DNA of 64,000 bases from Ophthalmolycus amberensis. Taxonomy: Eukaryota; Chordata; Actinopteri; Perciformes; Zoarcidae. The stretch lies in contig JAFEUB010000725.1 in NCBI GenBank assembly GCA_024529925.1, positions 621,501 through 685,500 on the forward strand, read 5' to 3'. The position numbers were made by a program, and so were the translations under genes. Under the pieces are notes generated by a model. It did no database searches. It was not told the origin of the DNA and saw only the letters and a program-made list of their open reading frames with translations. Below, one piece after another: positions 12,001 to 23,763 of the stretch; position 1 is the stretch's first letter; every line of letters starts with the position of its first letter.

Positions 12001-15000
12001 TACGTTGGCCGGTCTTCATACTGTTGTTGTTCCTCTCAGCGCTGTGCCCGGTCGCTGTGGGTCACTGGAGTCCACATCAATAGTTACATGAAAAGCCAAT
12101 ACGTTTGTTCTGCCTTTTGTGTTACACTATGGTCTGATTGTTTTTTTAAATGGAAACATTGAACACGCTTTTGTTTCGGTGCATCAGTGTGTTTGCAGGG
12201 GAGACTCTACAAGCAGAACCATAGTTGTAGAGCATAGAGCACATAGAGGATAACAAGTGGAAAGAAAACATCCACAATACATATTCAGGTGTTTACTTTA
12301 CTAATTTGTGGATTTGATTTGTAGATTTCTCTTAAAATTCAAGAAAAGTTTCAATTAGATAATGCTTTATTTGCATATTTCAACAAAAAATACAAACATA
12401 AATGTGTATTAATGAAAGCAATCAACTGTGGAATATCTTTACCGTACTCAAAATATTTCATTTTACTAAACATATCTGTTTCTTCTAAATATTATTTTTT
12501 TTACTCTGTTTGATATTATGAGCGCTTTAGAGTTGTGTTTGACTTGATAACTACTCCATATTTCCACTTATTTCTTTCTGATTTTTCTGATTAACACAAC
12601 TCCCCCTAACTTGTCATATTCTCCACTTCCAGGATTACTGACAACTTGCTAGCTATGGCAAGGCCTTCCACTGAAATCATAGAGAAATATAATGTAATTG
12701 ATCAGTTTCAAAGGTACAGTAGTCTCCTTCTTTCTCACCTCATTTGAATCTGAGCTTTACTAACATTTCGATTCACAGTGAAACGGAGGCTGCTCGCCGT
12801 CATTGCTCTGTAATGAATGTGTTGTGTTGACTCAGGTGTGCTTTGAAGACGGTCATTAACCTGCAGCGGCCTGGAGAACACGCCAGCTGTGGCAACCCGC
12901 TGGAGCAGGAGAGCGGCTTCACTTATCGGCCCGAAACCTTCATGGAGGCAGGAAGTGAGTGTCCACATCCACCAACACATTCTGTAGGCAGACACACAGC
13001 ACACCTGAACCAAATGCTGCTTGATTACAACAATTAACAGTTAGCAGAAAGAGCTAGCTAGCCAACAACGACCCATAAATGAACACATACACACGCATGA
13101 TTCATGAACTACGAGCTAGACATAACGTTTTAGCATCTTCTCATGCTCTCACACGCTTTTGAAGCCTAGAGTTCAGCATTTGAGCCATCGGCATCTTGGT
13201 TTTTGGCCGTCGCCATCTTGGTTTTTGTCGATGTACTGATTAATGTATTTTATTTCTGCGCCTAACGTAGCGAATGCTAAGCTTGTTTAGCCAGCAAGCT
13301 CACGGACAGTCTGGGAGCCTTGATCGATCAATGTGGATACAGTTAATATGTTCAAAACACATGTATATACAGCGGGATATTTGTGTGATTTAAACAGCCG
13401 TCTATGTAGATTACTCGTCACTAAACGCGACAAAAATGTCCTTGTAGCGTAAAACAAAGCGTCAGACATGCGTCTCAAAGATTCAGTGTGAGTTTAACAA
13501 GATGAAAGCGTATCTGCTCCGTGAGATGTGCCAGTGAAGGACAACAGTTTCACTGAGGATTGGGCAAAACCGCTGAGAATAGACTGGACAATCACAAGGT
13601 AGCCCCGCCCTAAAGCATACCCTGTTCTATTTGACTCTAAATGGAGCATAATGTACTAAATGAACATCATGCTGTATTGAAGAAGACTTGAAAGTAGAGC
13701 TTGAGACCATAAACACATGTTCACAATGTTTACTGAGGTAATAAATCAAGAGAGAAGTAGAGTCATTTTCTCATAGACTTCTATACCACCAGAGGAGTCG
13801 CCCCCTGGTGGCTAGTTGTAAGAATGCAATCAGGGTACTTCCATATTGGCTTCACTTTTCAGAAGCGGAGCTGAGAGTGGTTATTTCCACAGAAGGCTCA
13901 CTGATGTAGTTACACTATGGGAGGAGTAAAGCTTACACATGTGTACACTAGAGAGACAAACACGTTCCAACATGTGGCTAAGATGCGTCTCAGTCACATT
14001 TCTGTCTCTCGTGAATTCTTCTCAGAGGCCGTGACTTCTGTGTTTACATTGTCGATCGCTGTCTGATTAGACGTGAATGGAAATGTACATATTGGTGAGG
14101 GCTTTACTAGCTCACTTTACTTAACATAAATCATGGTTTTGTTTCTAAATTTGTGGGGCAACCCATTTTTGATGAAGAGTAGACTGCATGGCCCCAGAAT
14201 AGAGGTGGAAATCAATCTCAGTAGTGGGTATAAGATAAGGGACTACTGTTGATTCAACATGTACTTCGGACCATCAATGTTTTATGTTTTTCCACATCGG
14301 GAACGTGATGTGATCCCTAGTAACCAAGGATTACCGAGGGATTCCACTTTTGTTGTCTTTGGAGGTTGATTCCTTACTGAGAAGCTCTCCTGACATCTTT
14401 CCCCAAGAAAGATCCTCAGAGCATCAGAGCATCATGCATCAGACTGATCATCACGAGTCTGACCGTGCTGTAGGAATTAACTGCTGCATCAGAGGAGTAC
14501 TCTTTTAATGTAAAAGACACATACTGTATGTCTTTGTGATGCACTTCCATCACTTTATCAGATAGATGTATTATCATGTGGATGCTGACCAGCTCTGAAT
14601 TCCTCTGGCTTTGTGTGTCTCAGTTTATTACTACAACTTTGGATGGAAGGATTACGGTGTGGCCTCTCTGACTACAATCCTTGACATGGTGAAAGTCATG
14701 TCATTTGCCGTCCAAGAGGGGAAAATGGCTGTCCACTGCCACGCCGGTCTTGGAAGAACAGGTTTGTAACACCGGTCAAGTTGGCATATGGCTTCAAGGG
14801 CATTTGTGTTGTTGTTGAGGTTTTTATATCATTCTGTATCTTCCCAGTGGTGTTCCTTATGTATCCAAACATTCACATTTTGGTCGAAGTACGTATCTTT
14901 TAGCGGCGTAATTCTATTTTCTCAAGCCCTTTTAAAAACTGTTCCCCATGTGACCTGATGTATACGATACATCCTTAAAGTCACTGTACTACATACAGTA

Positions 15001-18000
15001 AATTAAAAGGTGGTCGGCACGCTCCCAGTTTGGAAAAGCAGACCGGAAGCTAAGCAATGTACCGCTGTGGACGCCACGTTAGTTCGGATCAGAAAGTCAA
15101 ACAAAGTAAACCTATGGATGCAGCGGCGGACCACCAACGCCCGTGTTCTGCGAGATGAAATTACTGTTTTGGTCAAAGGAGTCCGGTGGCTTACAATAGA
15201 GCGATATAATTGCTTCAGTTCTCCGACAGAAAGGTCTGTCTGACGGAAGGTAAAGCTGTGAAAATATTCTAAATATAGCTTACGACGAGGAACTGAAGCC
15301 TAATATTGACACAGCTAATGCTAGTATTCACATTATCCGTAGCTTTATTGATTAGCTTACTTTGGTAGCCTTCTTCCCTGTTTTTTGCTCACAGCTCAGT
15401 AGGTGTTTCTATTTAAAAACCCTGAAAAGAATGCAGATGGACCCGCCCTTTAAATCCTCATCTATGCTTGTAAAATATCAGTCATGTATTTATTTTTTCA
15501 TCATGCAGGCGTGTTGTTGGCTTGTTACTTGGTTTTCACGTCCCGGATGAGCGCCGACCAAGCCATCCTGTTTGTGCGAGCCAAGAGGCCCAACTCCATC
15601 CAGACCAGAGGCCAGCTGCTGTGCGTCAGGGAGTTCGCTCAGTTCCTGGCTCCCCTCCGAAGCGTCTTCTCCTGCGCAGAACCCAAAGCGAGTGCCGTCA
15701 CCCTCTCCCAGTACCTCACCCGCCAGCGCCACCTGCTGCACGGCTACGAGGCCCGACAGATGAAGAACGTGCCAAAGGTCGTCCAGCTGGTGTGCGGGCT
15801 CCTGGTTGACATCGCGGCCGACAGACAGGTGGTGATCGACGAAGAGTGGCTGGAGATCCCCGACCTGACAGCCGAGGTGGAGAAGACCGTGTCCCAGCAG
15901 GCCCTCCAGCAGCTAGGGAAGGAGATGAGGGGGAAGGGGATTCCCGTCCCTGCTTGTTCGTCTCATCCCCTCGGCCCACCCGCTATGCAGTCCGGACCCC
16001 CTCACGATCAGCCCCTCGCTAGTGATAATGAGCTCGACCCTCTGTGGAGGAAGCAGAATGCAGGAAGCCCCCTGAAGCCCTCCCTGTCCAACAGCAGCAG
16101 GCTCAGTTACAGCGATTCCGCCCTTCACAAACTTGGACAATCGCAGTTCCATTTAGGAAATCTGAAGAGCAACAAACCAATCCAATGCTTGATCAAACAT
16201 TCCTTGTCTCACAGCAGCCTTACAGCTTGCACCCCGCCCAGATTTTACGACCTCTCTCCTCAGGACATCACCGCCAGCATTCAGGGCCCCGATACAAATG
16301 CAAAACAAGACATGGGATCCCCCTTATTCAAAAAGCAGCTCCGCAAAGGGCTTCAGAGTTTGCCTTTCGACCTGTCCGACCAGGGAAGAACACCTCACTG
16401 TGACGCCACGCTGCCAGCCTTAAGGAACAGGAGCAAAGCGGTGACCGGCAAGGAGAAGCCGGATGTGGGCGTGTCAGCGGGCGGAGGAGACACAGGGAAT
16501 GTCAGAGAGGTTCCCTTCATCACCTTCCAGTCTGAGCTGTCCCCAGAGGGCAGACGCCTGCTGGTGGCCAAAGCTCTGGCCATGGACCTGACGGACAAGG
16601 ACTTCACCTCCAAGGTCTCGATGTGGCAGGTAGTGTACCTTAGGAAATACTCTCAAATATACCATGTAGTAGGGCTGGGCGATATACAATATAAATACCG
16701 TTTGATGCATATGATCATACCAGCGTGGTCATTCTACTGTCATAAACTAATCTGAGTTCAGCTCGTAGCATATATGACATTTTAGAGGTCTTGATATTGT
16801 CTGACACTCTGAGGTGGTCTGCTATCATTTTGAAGTGGAATTGGCCGATGGAAAAGTATTCTTTATTATCAAGTTTGACGAATTATTCATTATCATTCAT
16901 TTCATTTAGTATGTAATATGTATTCTTTTTTTAATTGACAGACTGACTGACTTATTAAATAATGTACTAAATGAACATCATGCTGTATTGAAGAAGACTT
17001 GGAACTAGAGATTGAGACCATAAACTCATGTTTACAATGTTTACTGAGGTAATAAATCAAGAGAGAAGTAGAGTCATTTTCTATAGACTTCTATACAACC
17101 TGAGGAGTCGCCCCCTGATGGACATTAGAGAGAATGCAGGTTTATGACACTTCCTCATTGGCTTCACTCTTTAGAACCGGAGGTTGCCGCCTGATTTTAA
17201 ACCTGCATTTTTTTTTTGCTTTGTTTTTTGTTTTGTGACACTTTGTTTTCAATCCTTCTCTTTGTTGTGACGTGCAGACGGAGCTGAACTCCAGAGAGGG
17301 AGCGTGGGAGAGGCTGTGCATGGAGAGAGATCCTCTGGTCCTCTCCGGTCTGATGTGGTCCTGGCTGGAGCAGCTCAAGGATCCAGTCATCAGCAGCGAG
17401 GACGTAAAAGCCCTCAGCGAGAAGAATGTCAACCCACAGAACACCCTGGACTCGCTGGAAAAGGTAGCTGGGTTGAATATCCTCCACGGCATCACTGTGT
17501 GAAGCTCTCTGACGCCGTTTAACGGCTTTGTTCCAGGCAGAAGTTTACCACAGTGTCCAGTTACACTGTACCCACTGGACTCCAGTGGGGAACCAAACTG
17601 GATCACGTGCAGTCCGTGTGCTTGCTATGCATACAGTTCTTGCAGTCCCAAATTTCGGGCTACACGGTGACGTCCACATAGGGTCCAAAGCAGAAAGTAG
17701 GAATTGGCTTTTAGAAACACAAAATGAGTTTCCCCACTGGGGATTAATAAAGTTTTCTAATCTAATCTAATCTAAACTGCCAAGTGAACCCGCTAACAGA
17801 TGCCAGTCATTTCCCAGTTCTGCTCTACCCTTTTCTCCACCACGCTAAGCTACTGATGTGTTTCTTTCTTCAATTTGAGTCACAAATTTGGACTTCAATT
17901 AAATTCTGAGTGGCATTGAAAAAGTCTGAAAAAGATTGTATAGAAGTCTATGAGAAAATGACTCTACTTCTCTCTTGATTTATTACCTCAGTAAACATTG

Positions 18001-18699
18001 TAAACATGAGTTTATGGTCTCAATCTCTAGTTTCAAGTCTTTTTCGAGTCCAGTCTAATCCAAGATGGCGACGGCCAAATCAACGAACTCGAGGCTTCAT
18101 AACGGTAGTTACTCCTCCACAGTCCAAATATGGTCACTTCCATTCACTGGTTGCAAAAAGCCAAGATGGCGACAGCCAGAATGCGGAACTCAAGGCTTCA
18201 AAACTACAGTCCACAAACCGTTTGGTGACGTCACGACGACTACGTCCACTTCTTATACACAGTCAACGGTTTGAAGACAAGGCCGTCACCTGGCTTGTCA
18301 TTGGACTGTCCTTGGTTCATATGATTTATGTGATACTGTTACTGCTTGTTCAATAATCTGATGGTATCATACATTCTTCCCGCTGCCAGGGCCACAGACT
18401 CACTCTGCTCTGCATCCTCGACTGTGCTGCTCATCTCCTGCCAATGCCTGAAGAGGTGGAGGCTAGTTTTCTCCACCAAACAATACGAGTGTTTACTAAG
18501 GTGAGCATCAACATTACGGTGCGTATTGATTACATTAAGACGCTTGTTTTGCACGCAGGAATGATCATTTGTTCTTCTCTCTCTCCAGATGGACCCCTCC
18601 TCAGAGAAGAGCCCTCTGTACGCGATCCTCAAAGAAACCCTGACCCCCGTCCTTCATGAGCTGCGTGGCAAAGCTGTGGAGGAGAACGAAGACTCCTGA
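9096..18699 (+). CDS. ptpdc1: Protein tyrosine phosphatase domain-containing 1 (9 coding exons)
   Basis: Exons 9096-9183, 11828-11999, 12633-12713, 12836-12954, 14624-14761, 15509-16629, 17278-17463, 18390-18500 and 18589-18699 all have GT/AG borders. They join in phase to 2127 nt (708 aa; the human protein is somewhat longer). The start MAAGVSILS resembles the human MAAGV N-terminus. The catalytic loop is H-C-H-A-G-L-G-R-T-G with Cys192 and Arg198 (the CX5R signature), split by the exon 5/6 junction. Asp163 in GWKDYG takes the place of the WPD-loop acid. After the phosphatase domain, the large exon 6 encodes a Ser-rich, poorly conserved linker. The C-terminal helical part (WLEQLKDPVIS, VEASFLHQTIRVFTK) is conserved. 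Mammalian PTPDC1 has been linked to centrosome and cilium function; the substrate is unknown. Exon identity is very sure and borders are inferred by phase. Confidence 0.95.
9838..10165 (-). repeat. Dispersed element copy 2 (no minisatellite expansion)
   Basis: This is an inverted, diverged copy of the element at 1133-1720. It shares the GTTTACTGATGTAGGTC tail (as reverse complement), the GAGCTGAAGGAGTTTCTG stretch and the GCCGGATCTG stretch. Only about one unit lies where copy 1 has eight. It sits in the first coding intron of ptpdc1. A (CTC)n run follows at about 10165-10190. Confidence 0.65.
10190..11505 (+). other. ptpdc1 intron sequence
   Basis: No conserved exon was seen. The stretch contains a small tandem duplication near 10570-10600 (ACTAAGGGGTC twice). 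Confidence 0.5.
11506..11686 (+). CDS. ptpdc1: Alternative first coding exon of ptpdc1
   Basis: An ATG at 11506 opens 60 codons. They read MRPHRGRRSVFGEMAG, then a basic Ser/Leu-rich stretch with RRDRWHSAPEVLLKVL and SSSFHRVMATVRER. The frame leaves through AGAGAC|GTATCC (exon end 11686) with one base over, exactly the phase that exon 2 (11828) accepts. Splicing gives RERP-NARVPTAKYTK and a protein of 739 aa. A human PTPDC1 isoform also has a distinct basic N-terminus (RRHSTSDPV..., SSSLQVMVAV) in front of the same exon, which this resembles. A second in-frame ATG lies at 11545. Promoter usage cannot be seen. Confidence 0.65.
13155..13880 (+). repeat. Dispersed repeat family 1, copy in ptpdc1 intron 4
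   Basis: The 5' part has the GGCCGTCGCCATCTTGG motif (about 13205). The 3' part (13600-13880) has AGCCCCGCCCTAAAGCATAC, ATCATGCTGTATTGAAGAAG, AATAAATCAAGAGAGAAGTA and GAGTCGCCCCCTG. The same ordered blocks recur at 16965-17195, 17928-18275, 26125-26620 and 57405-58400. No coding capacity is seen. The element class is unknown. Confidence 0.75.
16965..17195 (+). repeat. Dispersed repeat family 1, copy in ptpdc1 intron 6
   Basis: It carries the blocks ATCATGCTGTATTGAAGAAG, AATAAATCAAGAGAGAAGTA and GAGTCGCCCCCTG in + orientation, ending with GGAGGTTGCCGCCTG. It ends about 80 bp before exon 7 of ptpdc1. Confidence 0.8.
17590..17776 (+). repeat. LINE/SINE 3'-tail fragment
   Basis: The segment ends in CCCCACTGGGGATTAATAAA, then (TCTAA)n. 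This is the typical 3' end of fish non-LTR elements and the SINEs they mobilise. No coding part remains. Confidence 0.5.
17928..18275 (-). repeat. Dispersed repeat family 1, inverted copy in ptpdc1 intron 7
   Basis: The same blocks as at 16965-17195 appear as reverse complement (TAGAAGTCTATGAGAAAATG, ACTTCTCTCTTGATTTATTA). They are followed by two CAAGATGGCGAC motifs and the GGTGACGTCACGACGACTAC block. Together with the + copy in intron 6 it brackets exon 7. Confidence 0.8.
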
Positions 18700-19745
18700 T
18701 CCGGGCCTCAACGGGACCGGTCCGACGAGAGGAGAGAAGACACGGGGTTCCACTTTCACTTTTGGGCATTATTGTATTTTAAGCCTGTTCCTCGCATCGG
18801 ATACTGCTGAGATCTGCCAATCTTCAGTCTCTGATATTGGAAGACTGCGTAATTTAAAGGTTTCGTGTTTTTGTTTTCCTTTGGAAGCTCTTCATAGTCT
18901 CGAAGCACTGCCATCCTCTCTGTCAATGTGCCACCGTGCTCAGTTTTTTGTTCGTCATCTCTTCTCAGTGTAATTTATTTGTGAGGGACTAGATGTCGCT
19001 TTTATTATTAACTGTTATGTCGGTAGGAAGATGACTGAGAAACGTTCTCACGACGTTATTTGAACGTGTGACTCGGGCTGTCAGAAAGCTGCCGGTCTTC
19101 GCCTCCTTATTTAAACCAAAATAATATTTTTACACTGTGCAGATGCTACAACGTGTCTTATTTATTCAGAGCTCCCTATTTAAGAACGCAGCGATTGGTT
19201 TCTACCACGACGAGCTGCGCGGTCGTCTTAGTCCCCGTAGAATGTAAAGTGTTTGCTGAGAGTCAAATGCAAACTGTGGCTTCTGTTGTGGCGATGCAAA
19301 CTGGACGGGCCACACGGGGCATGTTCCAATCGATTTCTATGTCCTCAATACCGCGTGCACCAAAAAACCTCTCGTACTGTTCTGTTGTTCATGCATTTGT
19401 CAAACGTCGATCTGCCTCCACTGTTGCATTTAGCACAGTGCTGCCTGCCTCAACTCCACTGGCCTCTCGCCTGTGTCATGCTGCTGTGTGTAACGTCGCC
19501 TCGCCCGTGTGTGTGTGTGTGTGTGTAACGAGTCGGTGGACGCCTCGAATGTCTCGTACGTGGATACAATGTAATGTAGATCTGCTGACACGTTCCGAAT
19601 GTGGAACTCTGATGGTAATAATGATAATAATAATAACACTAAGGACATGAGACGTTTTACTGTGGGGAATTTTTCCGACGAGCACTATTTCTTCATTGTT
19701 ACAATGGGCTACTTCTTACTGAATTAAACACAAGTTACTGCAAGC
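18700..19745 (+). other. ptpdc1: ptpdc1 3' UTR
   Basis: The region follows the TGA at 18697-18699 without a further recognisable exon. A variant poly(A) signal ATTAAA lies at 19723-19728. A (GT)n run sits at 19507-19526. The extent is inferred from the signal only. Confidence 0.45.
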
Positions 19746-20879
19746 CGTGTGAAGCGTGTGAATCTTTCTACAGTGTGATCAGCTTCATTATTAGCATACA
19801 GCTCAGAGAGAAAGTGTGCCTCCTGGTGCCGCCTCAGTAGTCTAACATCAAACGCATGATGAAAGCCATGCAAAGCATTCAGTCGTTGCTGTAAAGGGGG
19901 AAATAGTTTGGCCAGAAAAACACAGCTTAAAAATGTGAATTTTTAGTGTTTATGTTTGCCATGTATTATTTTATAACGGTCATCATCAGTAGATACAGAG
20001 TCCCCTCGTGTTCTGGGAAACCTGGAAAACAGTTGACCGATTTCCAGTCTTTTAAAACACATGGAAAATTAGAGGGAGAAAAGTAGAATGTCCTGGAAGA
20101 TCTTCTGTGGTCTTGGAAAGTTATTTCAACATTCTGCTATTGAATGAATGACTGGGCTGTTTATCAGAGCTTCCCCAAAACGGATAACGTTGCCGTCTGA
20201 AAGGGCTAAGTTATGTTCAAGATCACACTAACGTTCACATGGTCGTCTTTGGAGTATTTTAGTTGTGTTGTGGAAACGCTGTGAACACACACCGCAAAGT
20301 CCCGTCATGTGGTAACACATGGAGTGCAACTGTTGGTTGGCCAAATGAACACACAATCCTGCACACACTATGTCTAACTGAATCCTGAAGAGACACTGGC
20401 TCCAGACAACATCAGTACATAATATATTAGTCGGCTGATGTATATCAGGCCGTTTTTTCACAAGCTTTTGCATTATTAGCAAATGCAATCTTTTTTTGTC
20501 ATCCCGTCCCCTGTGAAATTCATGCATTGTCAATGTGCCTCAGTGTTTTAAAATCTATTTGCTCATTTTATCGAGATTTAAGTTCTTAACCAAAAACAGA
20601 AGATTTGGATGGAAATCCAACATCCTTTTACAAATATTGTCAAAAGGAGTTGAACATATTGATATTAACTGCAGGGAATATAATAAAAATAATTAAGAAG
20701 GGGGTTTGCAATGAGATGAACTCGATTCCGTTTTGTGAAAGAAAACGAATCAAGCAGGTCACTTAGATTTTATTGCACATGGATGTACCCAGTATTGATT
20801 TATTTATCTGTGAGTCATCAATTCATTCACTGAGTTATTGCTGTAGTGTACATTACTAAACACCAGGGGGGGATAATGG
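19746..20879. other. Intergenic DNA between ptpdc1 and the let-7 unit
   Basis: No exon, RNA gene or repeat structure was recognised. Confidence 0.5.
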
Positions 20880-20972
20880 GCCCCTTAAGGTCGTTGTGAG
20901 CTGCGCCAACAAACCACGAAGAAGAAGAAGCAGTCAGAGGGTGTGGAGGAGCGGTCCAGACATGCCAGTCAG
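20880..20972 (+). promoter_or_regulatory. Candidate first exon / start region of the let-7 primary transcript
   Basis: The stretch has ACGAAGAAGAAGAAGCAG, a sequence common in fish 5' UTRs, and ends in a donor-like TCAG|GTGGGTAG at 20972/20973. Surrounding sequence is rich in GCTAGCTAG motifs. The nearest strong downstream acceptor is CTCCACACAG at 22657-22666, 110 bases before let-7a. A spliced host RNA reaching the let-7 hairpins is plausible but unproven. Confidence 0.3.
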
Positions 20973-22666
20973 GTGGGTAGACTGTAGTAATTACACATTT
21001 CGAATAAATGTACCTCAGTGCCCGTGCACGTATTCTTTAAAAAGCTGTAGAGTAACCGTTGGAATGGTTTTGTTGCGGAAGAGCCAGCTGCTGTGCTGTT
21101 ATCCCACGCTTTTCTGGACAACCATGCTGGAACGTGCTGCTAGCTAGCTGTTAGCTAGTCAGGGTTAGCTAGCAAGTTGTAAGGAGTGGTTAACTGACGT
21201 AGCTGGCATAATGTGGTACAACGTGTTGAGCACTTTAGATGTACTCTTCATTGCCACATTTAATAGGACTTTCCTAACGGTGAAAATATCCAAATACGGT
21301 GTTGCACTTCTTAACTGCCCAGTCACGCTGGCTAGTAATTAGAACTAGCTTGCTAGCTTCCATTGCCTGTTAAAGGAGTGTCGTCCAGGTCCCCGTCTCG
21401 TGCAGAGACGTGAAGGGTTACTTAATTCCGAGTTTGCAAAATAACAGAGTAGCCCCCAATTAAAGGGAGTTTTTTTGATTTGTTTTGTTATTAGTCATGG
21501 ACCGTACTGTGTAATCACTGGTGTCACGAGCCTCGCCTGTCTCATTTAGCGTTAGTTAATTATTCCTCAGACTGGTTTCTGTAGTGTTTTGGCTGATTAT
21601 TGCACTAACGTCATACAAGTATAAATCCATGTCCTCGTAATGAAGTTACTAATTTCTCCAGAAACTGGTCTTAAGTCGTCAACGTATCAACGCATTAATG
21701 TTACGTACTTTACGCCGCAATTTTGATATCAGTGAATCGTCATTCTTCGAGCTAAATAGCCAAAGATGCTATAATTTCAAGTAATCAATTGAGAGGATTC
21801 GCTGCTTTCCTCTGTTGCATTGTACATTGGGTCTTTGGTTTAAGACTGTCTTTCAGACAAAACCAGACATGTAGAATCCATCTATCTTTAATGATATATG
21901 GATAAAAAAAAATCCAGATTCAGACTTTTAGTCAAGCGATCGCCTGCTCAGTTGAGTCCCGTGTGATCCTGACACATCTCATCGTTAATGAAATAACTAA
22001 TGTTAGATGATTTAAACTGCCCCTTGTTGTTGCACCACTGCTCATTTCCCATGATAGCTTAATGAGCATAACATTATCTCTCATTCAAACTATTGTCTGA
22101 CGTTAGTAGAGGCCCTGTTTAATGTCTGTTGCAGAAAACCCTGGTCTATAGTCCCAATAAAATGTACAGCTAAAACTTTAAATTAAGTTTAAAAAGTTAA
22201 GTGTAAGCGGTTCCTACTTGTGAATTTTTTGCCACCAACAGCATTGACATAAAAAAAGTTAAATGAACTATTGACATTCATCCGATGTTTACGCCAGTCG
22301 TCTCCAACCGTACGTCAGTAATTGTGGACGCCCTTAAGTTCATGTTTGGTCGTCTTTGTCAGTCGACGTGGACAAATGAAGAAAGCGGAACGGTCCAGCC
22401 GCATGTCCGGCGCGCACGTTTCGCAGCACAATATGTGATACGCTGCCAGCTGCTGTCCATGGTCCTGAACTTCAGATGGACCTCCAGCGTGTTGCTTTTG
22501 GCTCAGATCATCTTGTAACTGCATCGTGTTCTCACTTTATTATTTGGAGTGAAAGTTTGTTTATCACTCCAGAGTTGAAATGCTCTGCCTTGTTCACACC
22601 TGTTGAGAAGCTTCCTCAGCTGTACTATTATTGATGTCGAGCCTGACTTCTCTTTTCTCCACACAG
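20973..22666. other. Non-coding DNA upstream of let-7
   Basis: No coding exon was recognised. It ends at a strong 3' splice-site-like sequence (TCTTTTCTCCACACAG). The 77-codon frame at 22285-22518 shows no family resemblance. Confidence 0.4.
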
Positions 22667-22769
22667 GTCTCAGCTGTCTGCCCGTGTCAGCAGACCTGGA
22701 TTCAGCCGGTGGTTGTCCTCGACCCGAGGAGTCTCTTCATCGTTAAATCTGCCACGGCTCCGTTTGCAC

Positions 22770-22852
22770 CGTGGGATGAGGTAGTAGGTTGTATAGTTTT
22801 AGGGTCACACCCGCACTGGGAGATAACTATTCAGCCTACTGTCTTTCTCAAA
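22770..22852 (+). ncRNA. let-7a: let-7a microRNA precursor
   Basis: The mature 5p sequence lies at 22777-22798 (TGAGGTAGTAGGTTGTATAG, then TT), identical to vertebrate let-7a. The 3p arm (about 22827-22848) begins CTATTCAGCCTACTGTCTTT and pairs with it in the usual let-7 hairpin through a loop of about 30 nt. let-7 represses LIN28, RAS and other growth and timing genes through Argonaute. It lies 0.1 kb before let-7f and downstream of ptpdc1, as in the human let-7a-1/let-7f-1 cluster beside PTPDC1. Confidence 0.97.
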
Positions 22853-22947
22853 GTGCCAGGTACACGTCTCAGTGGACCCTCCATGTCTTCTGAAGGCCAG
22901 CTTCCATCATGGTTCCACGGGAAAAGATGTCTCATCGCAGCTGCTCC

Positions 22948-23037
22948 CACAGTGTGAGGTAGTAGATTGTATAGTTAGAGGGTAGTGATTTTGCCCTGTT
23001 TGGGAGATAACTATACAATTTATTGCCTTCCCTGAGG
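22948..23037 (+). ncRNA. let-7f: let-7f microRNA precursor
   Basis: The mature 5p sequence lies at 22955-22976 (TGAGGTAGTAGATTGTATAG, then TT), identical to let-7f. The loop GGGTAGTGATTTTGCCCTG and 3p arm CTATACAATTTATTGCCTTC (about 23011-23032) match the vertebrate let-7f-1 precursor pattern closely. Together with let-7a it forms a two-member cluster, probably processed from one primary transcript. No third member (let-7d) was found downstream in this window. Confidence 0.97.
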
Positions 23038-23763
23038 AGTGGCATCTCTTCACTGTTATTTATAATATATGGTATTCATCTTCAGAGAGAGCCTTTGGGA
23101 CCACTAGACTAGGGCTGAACGATATATTGTCACGTCAGGATGTGCAATGTCAGCAAATGAGCTCAAACACGTCACGCCTCCACTTCTGAGCTGCTTGAGA
23201 CAAAAATAATTTTTTTTTTTTTTCATGACTGATCAAGTGTTTCCCATTAGTTACAATCCACATAGTCCCACTACAGTTTCATAAGAGAAGTATGCATTTC
23301 TACACTTCTCATCGGGTGACGGTGGCTCTGACTACGAGCGTTACAGCACGCCTCGCCCCAACCAAACACTTTCCCAGGCCATGGACTCAATGCCAGGGTT
23401 GGTCATGATGGTCATGAAATTCATCCTGACAGCAATCGATAGATCAAATGCTCTGACAAAAAACAATCTGGTATGTGTGGCTGTGGCGGGACGGTAATGA
23501 GCCCGTCCAGTGTTTTCATTCATTCCGGCTGAAGAGCTGCAGACACCGGGCTGATGTAGCACACTGTTGCTAGCTACTCAACATTACCAACCCTCGCTCT
23601 AATGCTTTGTGTGTCATCACCATTCATATCTGCAACCGTGTTCATGATTAAACTGCTTTCTAAAACACTATTGATCTAGCCTCTTCATTTTGCTCTGAGT
23701 GCACCAGATTGATTCATTTAACTTTGAAATGTAAGCTGAATATTCCTGTGCATATCACAATAT

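Noticed and set aside
22285..22518. 77-codon frame before let-7
   Set aside because: No recognisable protein family and no conservation evidence; it lies in the presumed let-7 host intron.
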